DNA of 64,000 nucleotides from contig JBAJFE010000029.1 of the NCBI GenBank assembly GCA_037903355.1, positions 124,001-188,000 of the forward strand, read 5' to 3'. A program made the position numbers and the translations under genes. The notes under the pieces are model-generated. The model was not told the DNA's origin. It searched no databases and worked only from the letters and a program-made list of their open reading frames with translations. Positions 32,977 to 44,784 of this stretch are shown here, piece after piece (position 1 is the first letter of the stretch; every line of letters begins with the position of its first letter). This DNA comes from Trichuris trichiura. Its lineage: Eukaryota > Nematoda > Enoplea > Trichinellida > Trichuridae.

Positions 32977-35900
32977 ATGGGAACCATAGAGGAAGCTGAC
33001 AAGGCAGCTGACGACAGCTGCCAGTGCATGGAAGAAGTGATTTATAAAGTTTTTAGCGTTATTTTAAGTACGTATTTATTTTTTTTGTCTTAGATGCAAG
33101 AGCCAACAACAAGCCAAGCGGTTTCATCCGACTCCCTCTGCAATGGAGCTGCTGCAAGTGATGATCAGCTTGGCTTGCAGGCTATGATTCGGTTTATGGA
33201 AAAAGAAACGCTGGCAACCTTTACATGCGGTTTGGTAGGTTAATATAATTTTTAACCATAGCTGAAATGATTTCTTCTCCAGAGGGCATTGGATACCAAA
33301 GAGTGCACTTTTTCCGAACCAAAAACTTTTTTCGTGGCTGCATCTATAAATACTGAAGACTCATTTTGCACTTTTTCACTTATGCCTGATGAGCCTGTGG
33401 ATAAGAACGAAGTGCTTATAGAAGAGCGTAGCGTTGAATCTGCGGAAGCTGGTTCGTCTCGTAGCTCGCCTTCGGACAGCGATCTTGAAACGGTTTGTAC
33501 AGTTCTGATTGCTGAAATAATTTGCAATCGGGTGTTGTTGCATAAAGTCTTTGAAAAACGACAAGGATATAGATTTTTTTTTAAAAAGAAAGAATTTTCG
33601 TACCTTAAACGACGTACCAAAACGGTTTTGTTGAATCGTCAAAATTCGTTGCAGACTGCTGGATCGTCAAGGCAAAAAAGAACACCCTGTGATAGCGAAC
33701 CATCTTCCGTTAGAACGAGTGCCATTCATAGCGAGAAAGACACAGCTGCCTCAATAAGACAGGTTCGATTATCTTATTCTATCCATTGTTCCACAGCGTT
33801 TTCTTAGGAAGCAAACATCATGCGTCGTATAGGCGAGCTGCGGAAGATGGGCTGTTGGTCCCAGTCTCTACTACCAAAATGCTCTGAACCTCGACGACTG
33901 AAATCTTACTGGGACAACTTCATTGCCGAAGCGTGTTGGATGTCCAAAGATTTTGCGGAAGAGCGGAAGTTGAAAAAGTTCGTTGGCAAAAAGGTAATTA
34001 CTCTACGGCTGTTCTCCTTTCTCCGAAACAGACTTGTTCTGCCGATGAGACGATTGCAAGTCGAATGGTTTTCGTGCCCACCGTTAGTTACAGTATCTTA
34101 GTTGTCAGGATGTGGTCGTTTCTAGTGTGATTACAAAGCTATGTTGAGTTTTATGTCGTATCCGACTCGCTGATATTTATCAAGTTCTTGTAAAACGCGT
34201 TTGGGCAATAATCAACATTTTTAATTCTAAGCGCGAATGACTTCGTAAACAGTGTTCTCAAGTCTTCGTTTCTTTTCACGGAAGTAATTAAGTCAACGTT
34301 CAAACTTTAGTACCAAATAGCCTCATCTAAAGACCTACACGTCTTGTTTGATAGTTTACGTAGTTTTCCGTCTGAAAATGTTGCATTACCATAGTAACCT
34401 ATGATAAGCAATGTTTGTTGCGCTTTTCTAAAATACGGTAAACGACAAGATGTTAAAAGCGCCATCGTATAATTGTAAACTTGGAACTATACCTGTGAAA
34501 CCTATTTAAGTGGGCTTTAGTTAGTCTTTCTTGCTGCTTGTACATTTTTACAAGGTCCGTATTTTTCTAGAGACGATTTTCAGCTTTTTTTGGGGCTTTC
34601 TTTAGCCGCCATTAACCTCTCTCATTGCAGATGGCTGCCGCTTGTTCAAAGGCGGTTCGCGATAAGAGCGATCGACCTCGACGGTTATGTCTGGAAAGAC
34701 AAAAACAACGTAAGCGCGTATCGAGCCTAGAGAATAAACTGGTTCGACAACTTTGGTTTCAAGTCGATAAGGTCGTCATTTTGTTCTTCTTTCTCATAAC
34801 TGCCCTTAAATGGTACGATTCAGATTGTCGCCTATCGTAATGACGCAATTATCAAGGCAAAAAGGGAAAAGGCGCTCAATGCTCACCTGAACATCATTCT
34901 TGGTGACCCTGAGAAGAGTGCAGTCACTGTGCCCAAGAATCATGAACGTTCCTTGACTGCCGAATCAGGTATATTTTACACTGTGTAATTCACTCCGCTT
35001 GATGTCGCGTTATTAGATACCACCGGTGGCCAGGAGAAACAAGTGCCATTGAAAGCCAATGCGTCCAAGGTTTCGGCTAGGAAGAGACGTAAACGCTTCC
35101 ATTCGGCCAGGCGAATCAAACAACCTCGTCTAGACGAACCTGCGGACGAGATTGTCTCCAAGGCAACCGCCGATCAATCTCCTTCGAGAGTACGTAACTG
35201 TAGTTGTGTGTTCACAGCGTCGTCATAGGTAATGTTTCTAGTCTGGTTCGTCTGAAAATGAATCAGAGACAAGCGAATTCGAAGTAGACGAACCTATGCA
35301 ATTAGAGGTGCCATATTAAGCTTTCCCAGAAAACGCTTCCTATTCATCTATCTTCCTTGTAGACCGAACCGCCAGGGAAGTCTGACGACTGGATCGATTA
35401 TGAAAAACTTCAAGTAATTTCCATATATTTTTATTGACAATAATTGTTGTAGATTATTTTTATCCGATTCTTTAAATACTTACGCATAGTCGTCTTTAGT
35501 CGACAGACTCGGCCGAGCGACAAGGTCAACTTGCCTGTATTGCTGAAGCGGCCGAAAAATTGCAACCAAAAGGTTACACGTTGGAATCAGTCGAAGTAAA
35601 AATGACCTCTTATTAGCGAAAAGGTGTAAAAGCGGTCTTTATAGGAGGAGATAAAGGTGCCTTTCCTTTTGAAGCACAAGTTAAGGGAATATCAGCTAGT
35701 TGGGCTGCATTGGTTGATTACGCTCAATCGAAAAGGCTTAAATGGCATTTTGGCCGACGAGATGGGTCTGGGTAAAACCATACAAACCATTGCCTTGTTG
35801 GCTCACTTGGCTTGCGAGAATTTCGACTGGGGTCCACACTTGGTGATCGTGCCAACGTCCGTGCTTCTAAACTGGGAAATGGAATTCAAAAAGTGGTGTC

Positions 35901-38900
35901 CCTCTTTCAAAATTCTGACCTATTACGGTCATTTGAAGGAGCGCAAAGAGAAGCGACGCGTACGCCTTTGCCAGACGTTGCGCTTGCCTACAATGCTAAA
36001 GTTTTGCTTGCAGGGGTGGTGCAAGGACAACAACTTTCACATTTGCATAACGTCGTACAAATTGGTTGTCCAAGATTACGCCACGTTCAGAAGGCGAAAG
36101 TGGCATTACATGATTTTGGACGAAGCGCAGAATATAAAAAATTTTAAGTCGATGCGCTGGCAGGCGCTGCTTAATTTCAACACTACTCGCCGCCTGTTGC
36201 TTACCGGTACGCCGCTGCAAAATTCCTTGATGGAACTTTGGTCGTTGATGCATTTCCTTATGCCGAACGTGTTCCAGTCGCATAGCGACTTTCGCGAATG
36301 GTTTTCCAATCCGTTGACAAACATGATTGACGGGTCGGTAGAGTTCGACGAGCAGTTGGTAAAGCGGCTGCACAAAGTGCTGCGACCTTTCCTTTTGCGG
36401 CGACTGAAGTCCGAAGTCGAAAGACAGCTGCCGAAAAAGTTTGAACACGTCATGATGTGCGAATTGTCGAAGCGGCAACGATATCTGTACAATGAATTTA
36501 TGAGTCGTAGCAGGTGACCACTTTTTTCCTTGTCCCTTGCGTTCGTTGCAATTTTTTTTCCATACGTTGCAGTACGCGCTCGCAGCTGGCGTCCGGCAAC
36601 GTTATCAATGTTATTGGTATTTTGATGCAGCTTCGCAAGGTGTGCAATCATCCTAACCTGTTCGAACCGCGACCAGTGGTCTCTCCCTTTTGGATGCCGG
36701 CTATTTCTTGGCGAGTTCCCGGGCTTTGTTGCGACTTGGGTTTGGGCAGCGTCGGCAAGGTACAACAAGTGGAGGCATTATACCATTCGGTGCGCAAATG
36801 ATTACTTTCTTCTCCAGGTGCCCGTTTGGATGAGGTCGATAAGTTGGCGGAAGCTAGTGAAAACTAAATGTCGGACATTGGACACGTTGGCAGTCAGTCG
36901 AAGTGAATCAAGGTTGGCTAGCTCTCAGGCGTCACCATCTTCATCAGCTACAAGTAGTCCGCTGTCCTATCACTGCTTCAGAGTAAGTACAAATAACAGA
37001 TCACCTTTAGCATCAGACCATTTACCCCTTTTTTTATTCATGCTATCAAAATGTAGATAATTTGCATAAAGCGCTTAGTCCGTACGCAACAACAACAACA
37101 ATATGGCGGCCATTTTTAGCTTTTTCATTTTTTTGCAGACGACATTGCGAGAAAATGGCCCACGCATCTATTTCGACGGCCCTAATCCGAAGCAGTTCCG
37201 AGCTGAAATTCCATGTAGGAATTTGAACTGACCATTCCTGCTGTTGAAGCATCGCCTGCGCTTTTTTCAGCCTTCAAGCCGTGCACCGTCCCTATAAGGG
37301 CGACAACAAAAATTGGAGCCAACATGGTAAACTTGAATGGTCAAATGAGGGTGACCACCTCGTACATTCGCGCGAGCGTGAAAGTTAACGACGGCGAGTC
37401 AAAAAAGGAAGTGTTGCTTCGTCTGGTTAGGAAGACTCCAATAGAGGGCGCTGCTGTTGTTGCTGCTTCTCCCGCGACGCCAGTGGATCCAACGATGCCT
37501 AGGCTGTCGTTACCTGTAAGAATAGTGGATAGCAGGAGTCCCGTTTCGACTTTTCCTTGCGACCGGCCACCTGCGCTAGTCAAGTCTCAAACACCTGTGC
37601 TCAATAGTACACCCAGGTCATCTAGCGACGCTACTGCTCAAGCGATTCGACCATGTAAGGCAGAACTGTTGTCATCCGACAGTGACCCTTACGAGTCACC
37701 TTCTCCGTCCGTTCACAAAACTGCCAAATATGACTATTCCACCTGTAGGTGTAACGTTGTTAAAGTTTTTTTTTACTTTTCTGTTGTTACTTTTTTCAGC
37801 ACCCTCTTCATCAGCTTCTCGACAATTGCGGCTGTCCATTAAAAGACCTCATGAAAGCTGTGCCAGCTCGTCGGCAGTTACTGACATTACTGAGGAAGAT
37901 GAAGCAGAAGAAGGAGAAGACAACGTCGAAGAGGACGATGAGGATATGTCATTGTTTACTGAGGCTGCTGTCGGTTCTCTCTGCGAGGCGGTTCGGCATC
38001 TTCTTGAAGCGGAACGGGCCAATCCGTGGTTGGAGTGCGATGTATGCAGCTGCGGGCAACCTTTTCGCTGTTCATTCCGCGTCTTCTTTTTATAGCTGCA
38101 CGTTGAAGAGGAGCTTAAGGCGATGAAAGAGCACGTCGAGCTAATTGGGCGAATGAGGGCGCTGCGATCCCCCGACTGTACTGTTGGTTGTTTGGAGACG
38201 TTTTTAATACCAAAAATGGACGTCAATTTGAATTTTCGGGAGCGCCTGGTTGCTCAATGGCAGTACATCCATGACAGGTAGGAGCTAGAGCCGCTTTGGC
38301 CTGCTAGGATAAGATTTTACGCAGTAACGCCAGCAAAGCTGATATCTTTTTAGGTTAAGTGTCGTTTATCTGAATGTTTGGTGGAAAACTTTATTTACAT
38401 AATGTGTAGCTTTAGCTGTTTTTTTTTTCAGCGTGCTTTCGCGTCCTATCAGTTTTTCACTTTTAACATCCGAGTTAAGCGCCCGCGAAAAAAGAACTTT
38501 CGAAAAATTAAACCTTTTCGAAGGTTCCTTTTTCGTTCATACCTTAATGTGTTTTTAAAAAAACACTACAAAATGGGTGCGTAAACTGCGAGTAGTGATT
38601 TTTTCCCTCATTTCTCGACGTTCCTACCTACCGTAGCCGAGTGGCTGTTAATGTAGTATGTGCAGGTTTGTCCGATGAAGTATGCAATAACTGACTACAG
38701 CGCAGAATTTAACTTTGTCATTTAGAGGCGTATGTTGTAGGCGTTAAAGACGTCCTAACACATTATCCTTTCAGGGCAGCTCTGTTCATCCCGGGCGTGT
38801 CGACAACCCGCGTTGAGCCAGTGATTTCGCACCGGTTTCCCTACGAAGATTTGTACGACGCGGCATTGGAAAAGAAATGTCAAGAATACCTTAACGACGC

Positions 38901-40573
38901 GCTGCAGCCGTACAGAGAATTCCTTCTGTCGCACTCTTTGCTCTTTCCCGAGTCGAGTTTAATAGAATACGATTGCGGTAAGGAATGCTGTTAAAATGTT
39001 GTTTACTCTTTTTTTTTTAAAAAAAGTGTTCATTTCTAAGCGGGTTACATTTTCAGGAAAGCTGCACGTTCTGGCCAACATATTGCGAGATCTGCGGGCG
39101 AATGGTCATCGATGTTTGATCTTCACTCAGATGGCTCGCATGTTGGACATACTGGAAATCTTTCTCAATCATCACGGGTACAAATACCTGCGGCTAGATG
39201 GCGCCACCGGAGTGGAACGTCGTCAAGTGCTTATGGAACGCTTTAACGAGGATCGTCGCATACTATGCTTTATTTTGTCAACTCGATCGGGCGGTCTTGG
39301 CGTCAATTTGACAGGCGCCGATACGGTTATTTTCTACGACTCCGATTGGAATCCAACAATGGATGCTCAGGCTCAGGATCGGTGCCATCGAATTGGACAA
39401 ACGCGAGACGTTAATATATACAGGTTGATATGCGCCAGGACGGTGGAAGAGAACATTCTGATCAAGGCGAATCAAAAACGCAAGTTAGGCGAGCTGGCTA
39501 TCGAGGAAGGCTGCTTCCGTCCGAACTTCCTTCGCGAGGTAGAGCTGGAAGCTTTTTGTTCGCGCAAGTCTTGCGTGATGAATCTGCCTTTTTTTCCTTC
39601 AGACAATACGGGAGATGTTCTACTTGTCCGAAAATGACACAACAACTCCCGCCGATGGCGAAAACGTCACGGACGGCGAGCTTCAACAGGTAAGCCTATG
39701 GATTGGGTGGGACGTGCAGGTTTTGCTATTGATACCATTTGTTATTCAAATGTAGGCAATGGCTGACGCTGAGGACGACACGGACGTCGTTGCAGCTAAA
39801 GTAGCCAGCGCTGAGGCTGCTTTTGACAAGGAAGATTTCGAAGAAAACGAAGAACTACAGCAGAAGCAGTCAGCCCAGTGTGGCTCCAATGTCGAACAGT
39901 CGGATCCGGAGGTGGCGAAGGTTGATCTTGAAATGAAAGAGATGCTCTGCGAGGTTTTTCTTACGTTATATTAGCCCTTTTACCATAGTTGCTCGTTTAC
40001 AGCTTACGCCTATCGAAAGGTTCGGTCTGATGAACCTGTCGTCCCGTCGGCAGCACGAGTTATTCGAAGAGCTGCGAGAGACTGAGGTGGCTATTTTTGT
40101 TGATCAGTTTTTTGGCTATTTGCAAAATAGTATTTTAGGACGAGGTTGAGCAGTATCGAAGATCGTTTGCCGAAAGTCGAAGGCAAGAACTGGAACTGGA
40201 GAAATTGCGTGCTCAAGAATTGAGGGAAGAAGAGTTCCAATTGACGTACGATGCGCAGGATGAGCACTGCAAGGTTAGCAGATCGTTTCCTGGGCAAGAA
40301 GAGGATGGCCCACTTTGCCGCGTTGCTGAGGACGAAGGGAGCGGCGCTGAGTTGTCATGCAAGCAAAGTGATTCAGACGATGAAACGGCCCGTAAGATTG
40401 TCATAAGGTCGAGGCAAGCTCGCGGCAAGGCTAGTCGATCGAACGATTGTCTCGATGCATCCGACGTTTCCATTGCTATCAACGGTTACAGGGATGATCC
40501 GCCTGTGGACAGGTCATTTGGAAATGACCATCCACTCCCTAAAGACTCCGTGAAAAGAAAACGAACGGTTTAG
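32977..40573 (+). CDS. SRCAP: SRCAP/Domino/SSL-1 INO80-family chromatin remodelling ATPase
   Basis: About 25 exons, roughly 1664 aa, all junctions in phase. Exon 1 is 32977-33036, fixed by its 60-nt paralogue. The HSA domain lies in 33808-34771 (MRRIGELRKMGCWSQSLLP, YWDNFIAEACWMSKDFAEE). The first RecA lobe is 35657-36513, with ADEMGLGKTIQT (Walker A), ILDEAQNIKNFK (DEAQ) and LLTGTPLQNSLMELWSL. The long INO80-type insertion, rich in Ser/Pro and acidic residues, is 36573-38977. The second lobe is 39057-39538, with LSTRSGGLGVNLTGADTV and DRCHRIGQTRDV. Then TIREMF and LTPIERFG, as in SRCAP, and a basic C-terminus ending KRKRTV. Known: exchanges H2A for H2A.Z. Closer to SRCAP than EP400. A 54-nt intron at 35960-36013 happens to be open and must be removed. 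Confidence 0.93.
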
Positions 40574-40857
40574 TCTTCTTCTTCCGTTTGCTCGTCGTTC
40601 GTTGCAAAGGAGAATAGTTCCTTAGAGGCGCTGTTGTTTGTTTTACCCATTCGGGTGTATACTGAAGTAAAAAGTTTTTCTTGTCGCCTTTTGACCTTGC
40701 TGTTTGTTAGGGCTCGTTCCGCGCCTGCTTGCTTTCGCAGGGTTTGTTTCTGCGCTTGGCGTGCGCAGAGCAGCAAGCGTCGAAGCGAGTCCTGCAAAGG
40801 CAAGGTATGGCGACGTTGCAAAATAATTTCAACATGATAGGGTGAGAGGGCAAACAT
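40570..40857 (-). CDS. Putative 95-aa protein convergent with SRCAP
   Basis: A single open frame from ATG 40857 to TAA (complement of 40570-40572), which overlaps the SRCAP stop TAG at 40571-40573. Seen: LPLQDSLRRLLLCARQAQK, a Lys/Arg/Gln-rich helix, and an acidic end NDEQTEEED. No family recognised. An intron ending in the cag before GAC TCG is possible, with an upstream exon around 40950-40880, but the phases did not match. Confidence 0.35.
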   Translation of the reverse strand: MFALSPYHVEIILQRRHTLPLQDSLRRLLLCARQAQKQTLRKQAGAERALTNSKVKRRQEKLFTSVYTRMGKTNNSASKELFSFATNDEQTEEED

Positions 40858-40996
40858 AACAATCTAAGTGTCACCTGACATTAGTTGCGCGCGAATAAGC
40901 AGGCTTTCATCAAGGTGCAGAGAGGTTTTTTTGTCAAAAGTCACTTCATTTTTATGTTGTAGGATGATTAATTGCGCTTAGTGTCGCCAACAGAGC

Positions 40997-41308
40997 ATGC
41001 TAAAAGCCGCCAATGGCCAGCGCTTTCCATCGACCGGCCGCTATTTCAATGAGCAGTTAGAATCGCTACGCGTTAACTTTCCTTGCACTGCTTCGTCATG
41101 TTTGTCGCCTGAAGGCAAGCTTAGTTTTTATTTTTTTAAATTTTTTCACAGCGCCGGTGTCGCCGAATTTTTTTTAGCAGTTGAGCGTTCCATCAATATG
41201 TCAAAACAGTATGCCACTACGCTTACCGCCAAAGGCTTATCGTACCAGTCAGTGAAAGGTTCTGAACGCACAAAGTGGCTTAGGGAAATCGAAGCAGCGT
41301 CCAAATAA
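40997..41308 (+). CDS. Small two-exon protein (81 aa); its last exon is the left edge of the tandem duplication
   Basis: Exon 40997-41114 (MLKAANGQRFPSTGRYFNEQ...) joins in phase to 41181-41308 (ERSINMSKQYATTLTAKGLS... EIEAASK, TAA). The intron is GC-AG (GCAAGC...TTTTAGCAG). No recognised domain. The repeated unit begins inside or just before this intron, so a lone copy of exon 2 reappears at 55841-55967. An acceptor-like tag lies just upstream of the start (gcgcttag at about 40980), consistent with a 5' splice. Confidence 0.5.
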   Translation: MLKAANGQRFPSTGRYFNEQLESLRVNFPCTASSCLSPEGKLSFYFFKFFHSAGVAEFFLAVERSINMSKQYATTLTAKGLSYQSVKGSERTKWLREIEAASK

Positions 41309-41535
41309 TTACAATGCGGCGGCTAAACCTTTTTTTAAATAAAATTGAATATTTAAATATTTTCGGGGATAAACACTGACAGCCGTGCATTAAACGACTG
41401 AACGTAAAAGCGGAGTGGGCCAGTTCAAATTCGCATTTTAAATGTGTGCGTAAAATTCTTACGGGAAGGCCCATCACGAAGTTACGTGTTGCAGATGTAT
41501 AGTTGGCTTCCGGTGAACAGGCTGCCTGCTTTCAG

Positions 41536-44500
41536 ATGATCGCGGAGGATTCATCTATTATGCCGGTGAGAAGATGAGTTGGTTGAAAGCATAAAGGTGT
41601 ATTGGTTTGTATCCGTCAGATCTGGGACCCACCTACTCCCCCATTGAGCGACGGCGAAGATTGCTTTGCAACTGTCGATGATGACGCGTGGGGTCCCTAC
41701 CTCAGGACACCCATGGGAGAACTTCCTTTGTGTGTGGATGACATTGAACAGAAAGACTTTTTCATTGCGGCGGGATTGCCATCGCCTACGTCACCGGTTC
41801 AAGAGAAGCAATCTTCATCTGGGGAAGCAGTCGCATCTGTTCTTGATGGTTTACGTGAAGCAGCAGGTAAGCAAGCTTGTCTGGCGGGCCCATTAAGCAC
41901 TTTGAAAAAGGGACAAAATTTAATTTTTTTAAAATCTATTTAAGATAGCAAGGAAAATATGGTTTCGAATGTTCAGTTGTCTGCTGCTTCGATTCGTGGC
42001 AATATGGCTGACCACAGGTCAATTAGTTCCATTTTCGAACCACTGGGCACAGATAGGAGCGTAGCTGCCCCGCTTCCGAAGGACGTAACTGACGACTGTA
42101 CAGTGGTAGGAAGAGATAAAGTGAACATTTTAATTCTTATTCTCTATTGGGTTTTTTTGTCAGTGTTACCTGGCGGACCGTTTGTTGGCGCCAAGTTACG
42201 GTGTTGGAAGATGTCGCAATGCCAATTTGAATTGGGACTACGTGTCAGAGTATATGCTTGCGCAAAAGAAATGTGCCATTTCTCCGCGGCAATGTCTTAC
42301 TCGATCGGAAAGCCGCAGGTCGGTGCGCGGTCAGCCAAAGGCGGACTTAAGTCCACTTGTTTCCTCCTCTTATCCTTTTATCGAATCCGGTAGGTTTCAA
42401 TGGTGGTATGCTGCCATCCAAGTTAAAATGTTGCTTCTTACATCTAGAAACTGAAGCTGGTACCTCGACGACGCTTTGCTGCCTTTCGCTGCTACGTCCA
42501 TGCTTTGGCGCTCAGTACGGTTTTCCCAATGCGAAGGTCTTTGGGATGTTGTGTTTGTCGTCCGCGAAGGAAGAAAGCAGCCCCACGTTGCCGCCTCTTC
42601 CTTCTGATCTCTACCTTGGCAAGTTTAAATATTTTTTCCATTTTATTTGGGAACATACCTTGCTCTTCGTTTGGGTTGCGGTAAAAATTCCGAATAGATC
42701 AACAGTGTACTGTAAAGTGTGCTTTGGCATCTAGATAAGAAATGTATTTGAGTGGAGGCGGTTATCATACATCTAAAACACAAGACGAGTATAGTAACGC
42801 CTCCACTCAAATACATTTCTTATCTAGAAGATGCCAAAGCACAGCCGCCACAAGGCCGCACTTTACAGTGCGTTTTCGACATATTCGGGATTTTGTCTCT
42901 TCCGTCTTCGTTTTTCTCAAAGGGCTTATGGTGTTTTTTGACTTTTATTTTTCGTGAACGTATAGTCATGGACAGCTATCCAAAACGTTGCATATTTTTT
43001 CGGCTGCGTACTGCCGTTGCGCAAAATTTAACTAAACGAGATAATGGCGTTGCAATGACTGCTTCCATTCGGTTAGTTTTTGGAAAAGGATTAAAGTTGA
43101 AAGCTAAGTTTTTCTTAGTTTCCATTTCCATGATTGAATTGTTTCTTCTTACGGAGTAAGTCCCCTTACTCTGTAAGAAGGAACAATTCAATCACGAAAA
43201 CCTACTGTCCCGTACCAACAATCGTTGGAAAGTTGTCGTTCCGTTTTTATTTTAGCGTGATATTGTAGCGTCCTGACAGTAGATTGTCTCTTTAAAATTT
43301 CTCACACGAGTTGTCAGCGTTGTTGCAGGATTTTCCGAACAGCGGTGCATTGACTCTGAACGTCTTGGTCCGCAGGTGAGACAGTACGCATTGAAGTATC
43401 AGCAACCCGCTCGGCCGGACGTTTCCAAGCATATTCCAAAGCTACCTCGCCTTGAAGAAAACGACGAGGAACGTTACCTGACGTTGGTGTCGACTTCAAT
43501 GGTATACAGAATGCAAACCACTGTTATTTACCGTTACAAGATTTCTCTGTACAGATATCGAACCTCACTTTTCTGTCTTCCATTGGCGCTAGTCATCCTA
43601 CCGCTCCTTTCCTTGATACGGTACGGCTTTTAGAAACCATTCTTGCACTACCTATTGTGTCATACGCGACGATTTGTTAAGAACGCAACCTCTGCCGCGC
43701 TACTGGAAGAATATTCCAATGCCTGCTCAGTCTTTGCGTTGTCCTTTTCATTGTTCAATTTTTTAAATTTCATTTTTCGTTTAACATGCTGTTTCAACTG
43801 CCTAAGCGCTTAACTGCGTTTCAGAAGTCTAAGCTTATGATCTTGTTTCAATATTTGTTTCAAGTAGATACGGAAAAGTGATTTTTAAACGTTGCTATAG
43901 GATGGTGACATGCAAGCGTCCTCAGCTCAGAAAACTGCTACCAGTCAATTCCGGCAGGTATTGTCATCTGGTTCTCAGTCTTATATGGTTAACGTTGGTA
44001 ATGGTATGGACGTCGTGTTGCCGGAATATTCTACCGCCATTGGACAACCAATTGATTCCTCAGGGTTCTCCAGATCGCATGGCCACTTTATGCGCGTCAA
44101 GCCGACGCAATTGGCCAGTCGATCCGTAGCGACGGTATGCAGATTGATTTGTTCCATTGGTTGTTATTGTTTGTCTTTTATTCAGACTGGTGGGTCTCGC
44201 AGGGAACTCGGTTCGCGCGGGACACTTGTGCCCATCATATCGTCCAATCATTCTTACCAAAGTCAAGTACAAGTTAGTGTTATTTCATTAGTAACTTTTG
44301 AATGTGTACCGAAAATGTGCGATATAAGGTTCGTCCAAAGCCGGTGTTCCCTCATGCTCGTATGCACGTCTCTCCGCAGCGTGGGTTCGCCGCCATTCAG
44401 CATCATCAGAGAATCCGATCTCCAACTCAGTTGTCGGTAAGACAGTAGATGCTATACATTTCCCGCTTTATGAATAATGTAATGTTCAGGGTGTACGGCA

Positions 44501-44784
44501 TGTCTCATTCAGTGGGCACTCTCCTATGATGCCTACTTGTGGCCGTCCAATTTCGATCCGCAGCATTCGACCAAGGCAGCCGAATAGTTTGATTGCATCT
44601 CCTACCGCTGGGTAAGACGGGCTGTTAGTAACAAGATGTTCTATAGCTATATTCTCTCAGCCATTCTGATCCACGCCATTTACGTCCGCCGATGCGATCC
44701 ATTCCATCCATCAATATGATAATGTCAGGTTGTCCCCAGAAAAGTCTTATTGACGATGTTTCTGATCCTTCCACAAGTCGCTAA
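41536..44784 (+). CDS. Gene A1: Ser/Pro-rich protein of unknown function (565 aa)
   Basis: Eleven exons in phase: 41536-41565, 41620-41866, 41945-42120, 42164-42389, 42448-42618, 43329-43501, 43901-44134, 44186-44272, 44329-44436, 44490-44611 and 44661-44784 (TAA). It starts MIAEDSSIMPIWDPPTPPLS, then an acidic DGED and DDDAWGPYLRTPMGEL block. Later regions are Ser/Pro/Arg-rich with HSPMMPTCGRPISIR. The end GCPQKSLIDDVSDPS is conserved in unit 2 with several synonymous differences, which supports the reading frame. No signal peptide or TM segment, so probably cytosolic or nuclear and largely disordered. I could not assign a family. Intron 42619-43328 is GC-AG and contains two long hairpins. 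The start follows a strong ttcag acceptor, as if trans-spliced or preceded by a 5' UTR intron. Confidence 0.65.
42721..42840. repeat. Near-perfect 40-bp inverted repeat in gene A1 intron
   Basis: Left arm 42721-42760 and right arm 42798-42840 are reverse complements with a 28-bp perfect core (ends GTGGAGGCG / CGCCTCCAC) and a 3-nt bulge. Spacer about 37 nt. In unit 2 the corresponding arms (about 57380-57500) are much less complementary. Confidence 0.9.
43131..43194. repeat. 30-bp inverted repeat, 4-nt loop, present only in unit 1
   Basis: Arms 43131-43160 and 43165-43194 match with two mismatches around TCCC. The equivalent place in unit 2 (about 57735-57790) lacks the second arm. Confidence 0.88.

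Noticed and set aside
35960..36013. 18-residue insertion between RecA motifs of SRCAP
   Set aside because: It is an open 54-nt intron (GTACGC...TTGCAG); removal gives KERKEKRRGWCKDNNFH, as in the family.
35996..36768. Long antisense ORFs (160 and 220 codons) opposite the SRCAP ATPase
   Set aside because: Shadows of a strongly conserved helicase exon; no splice logic or domain on the minus strand.
42752..43159. 135-codon ORF in gene A1 across the quasipalindrome
   Set aside because: Exons 5 and 6 of gene A join in phase (LGFSEQ) across it, and the right hairpin arm explains the open frame.
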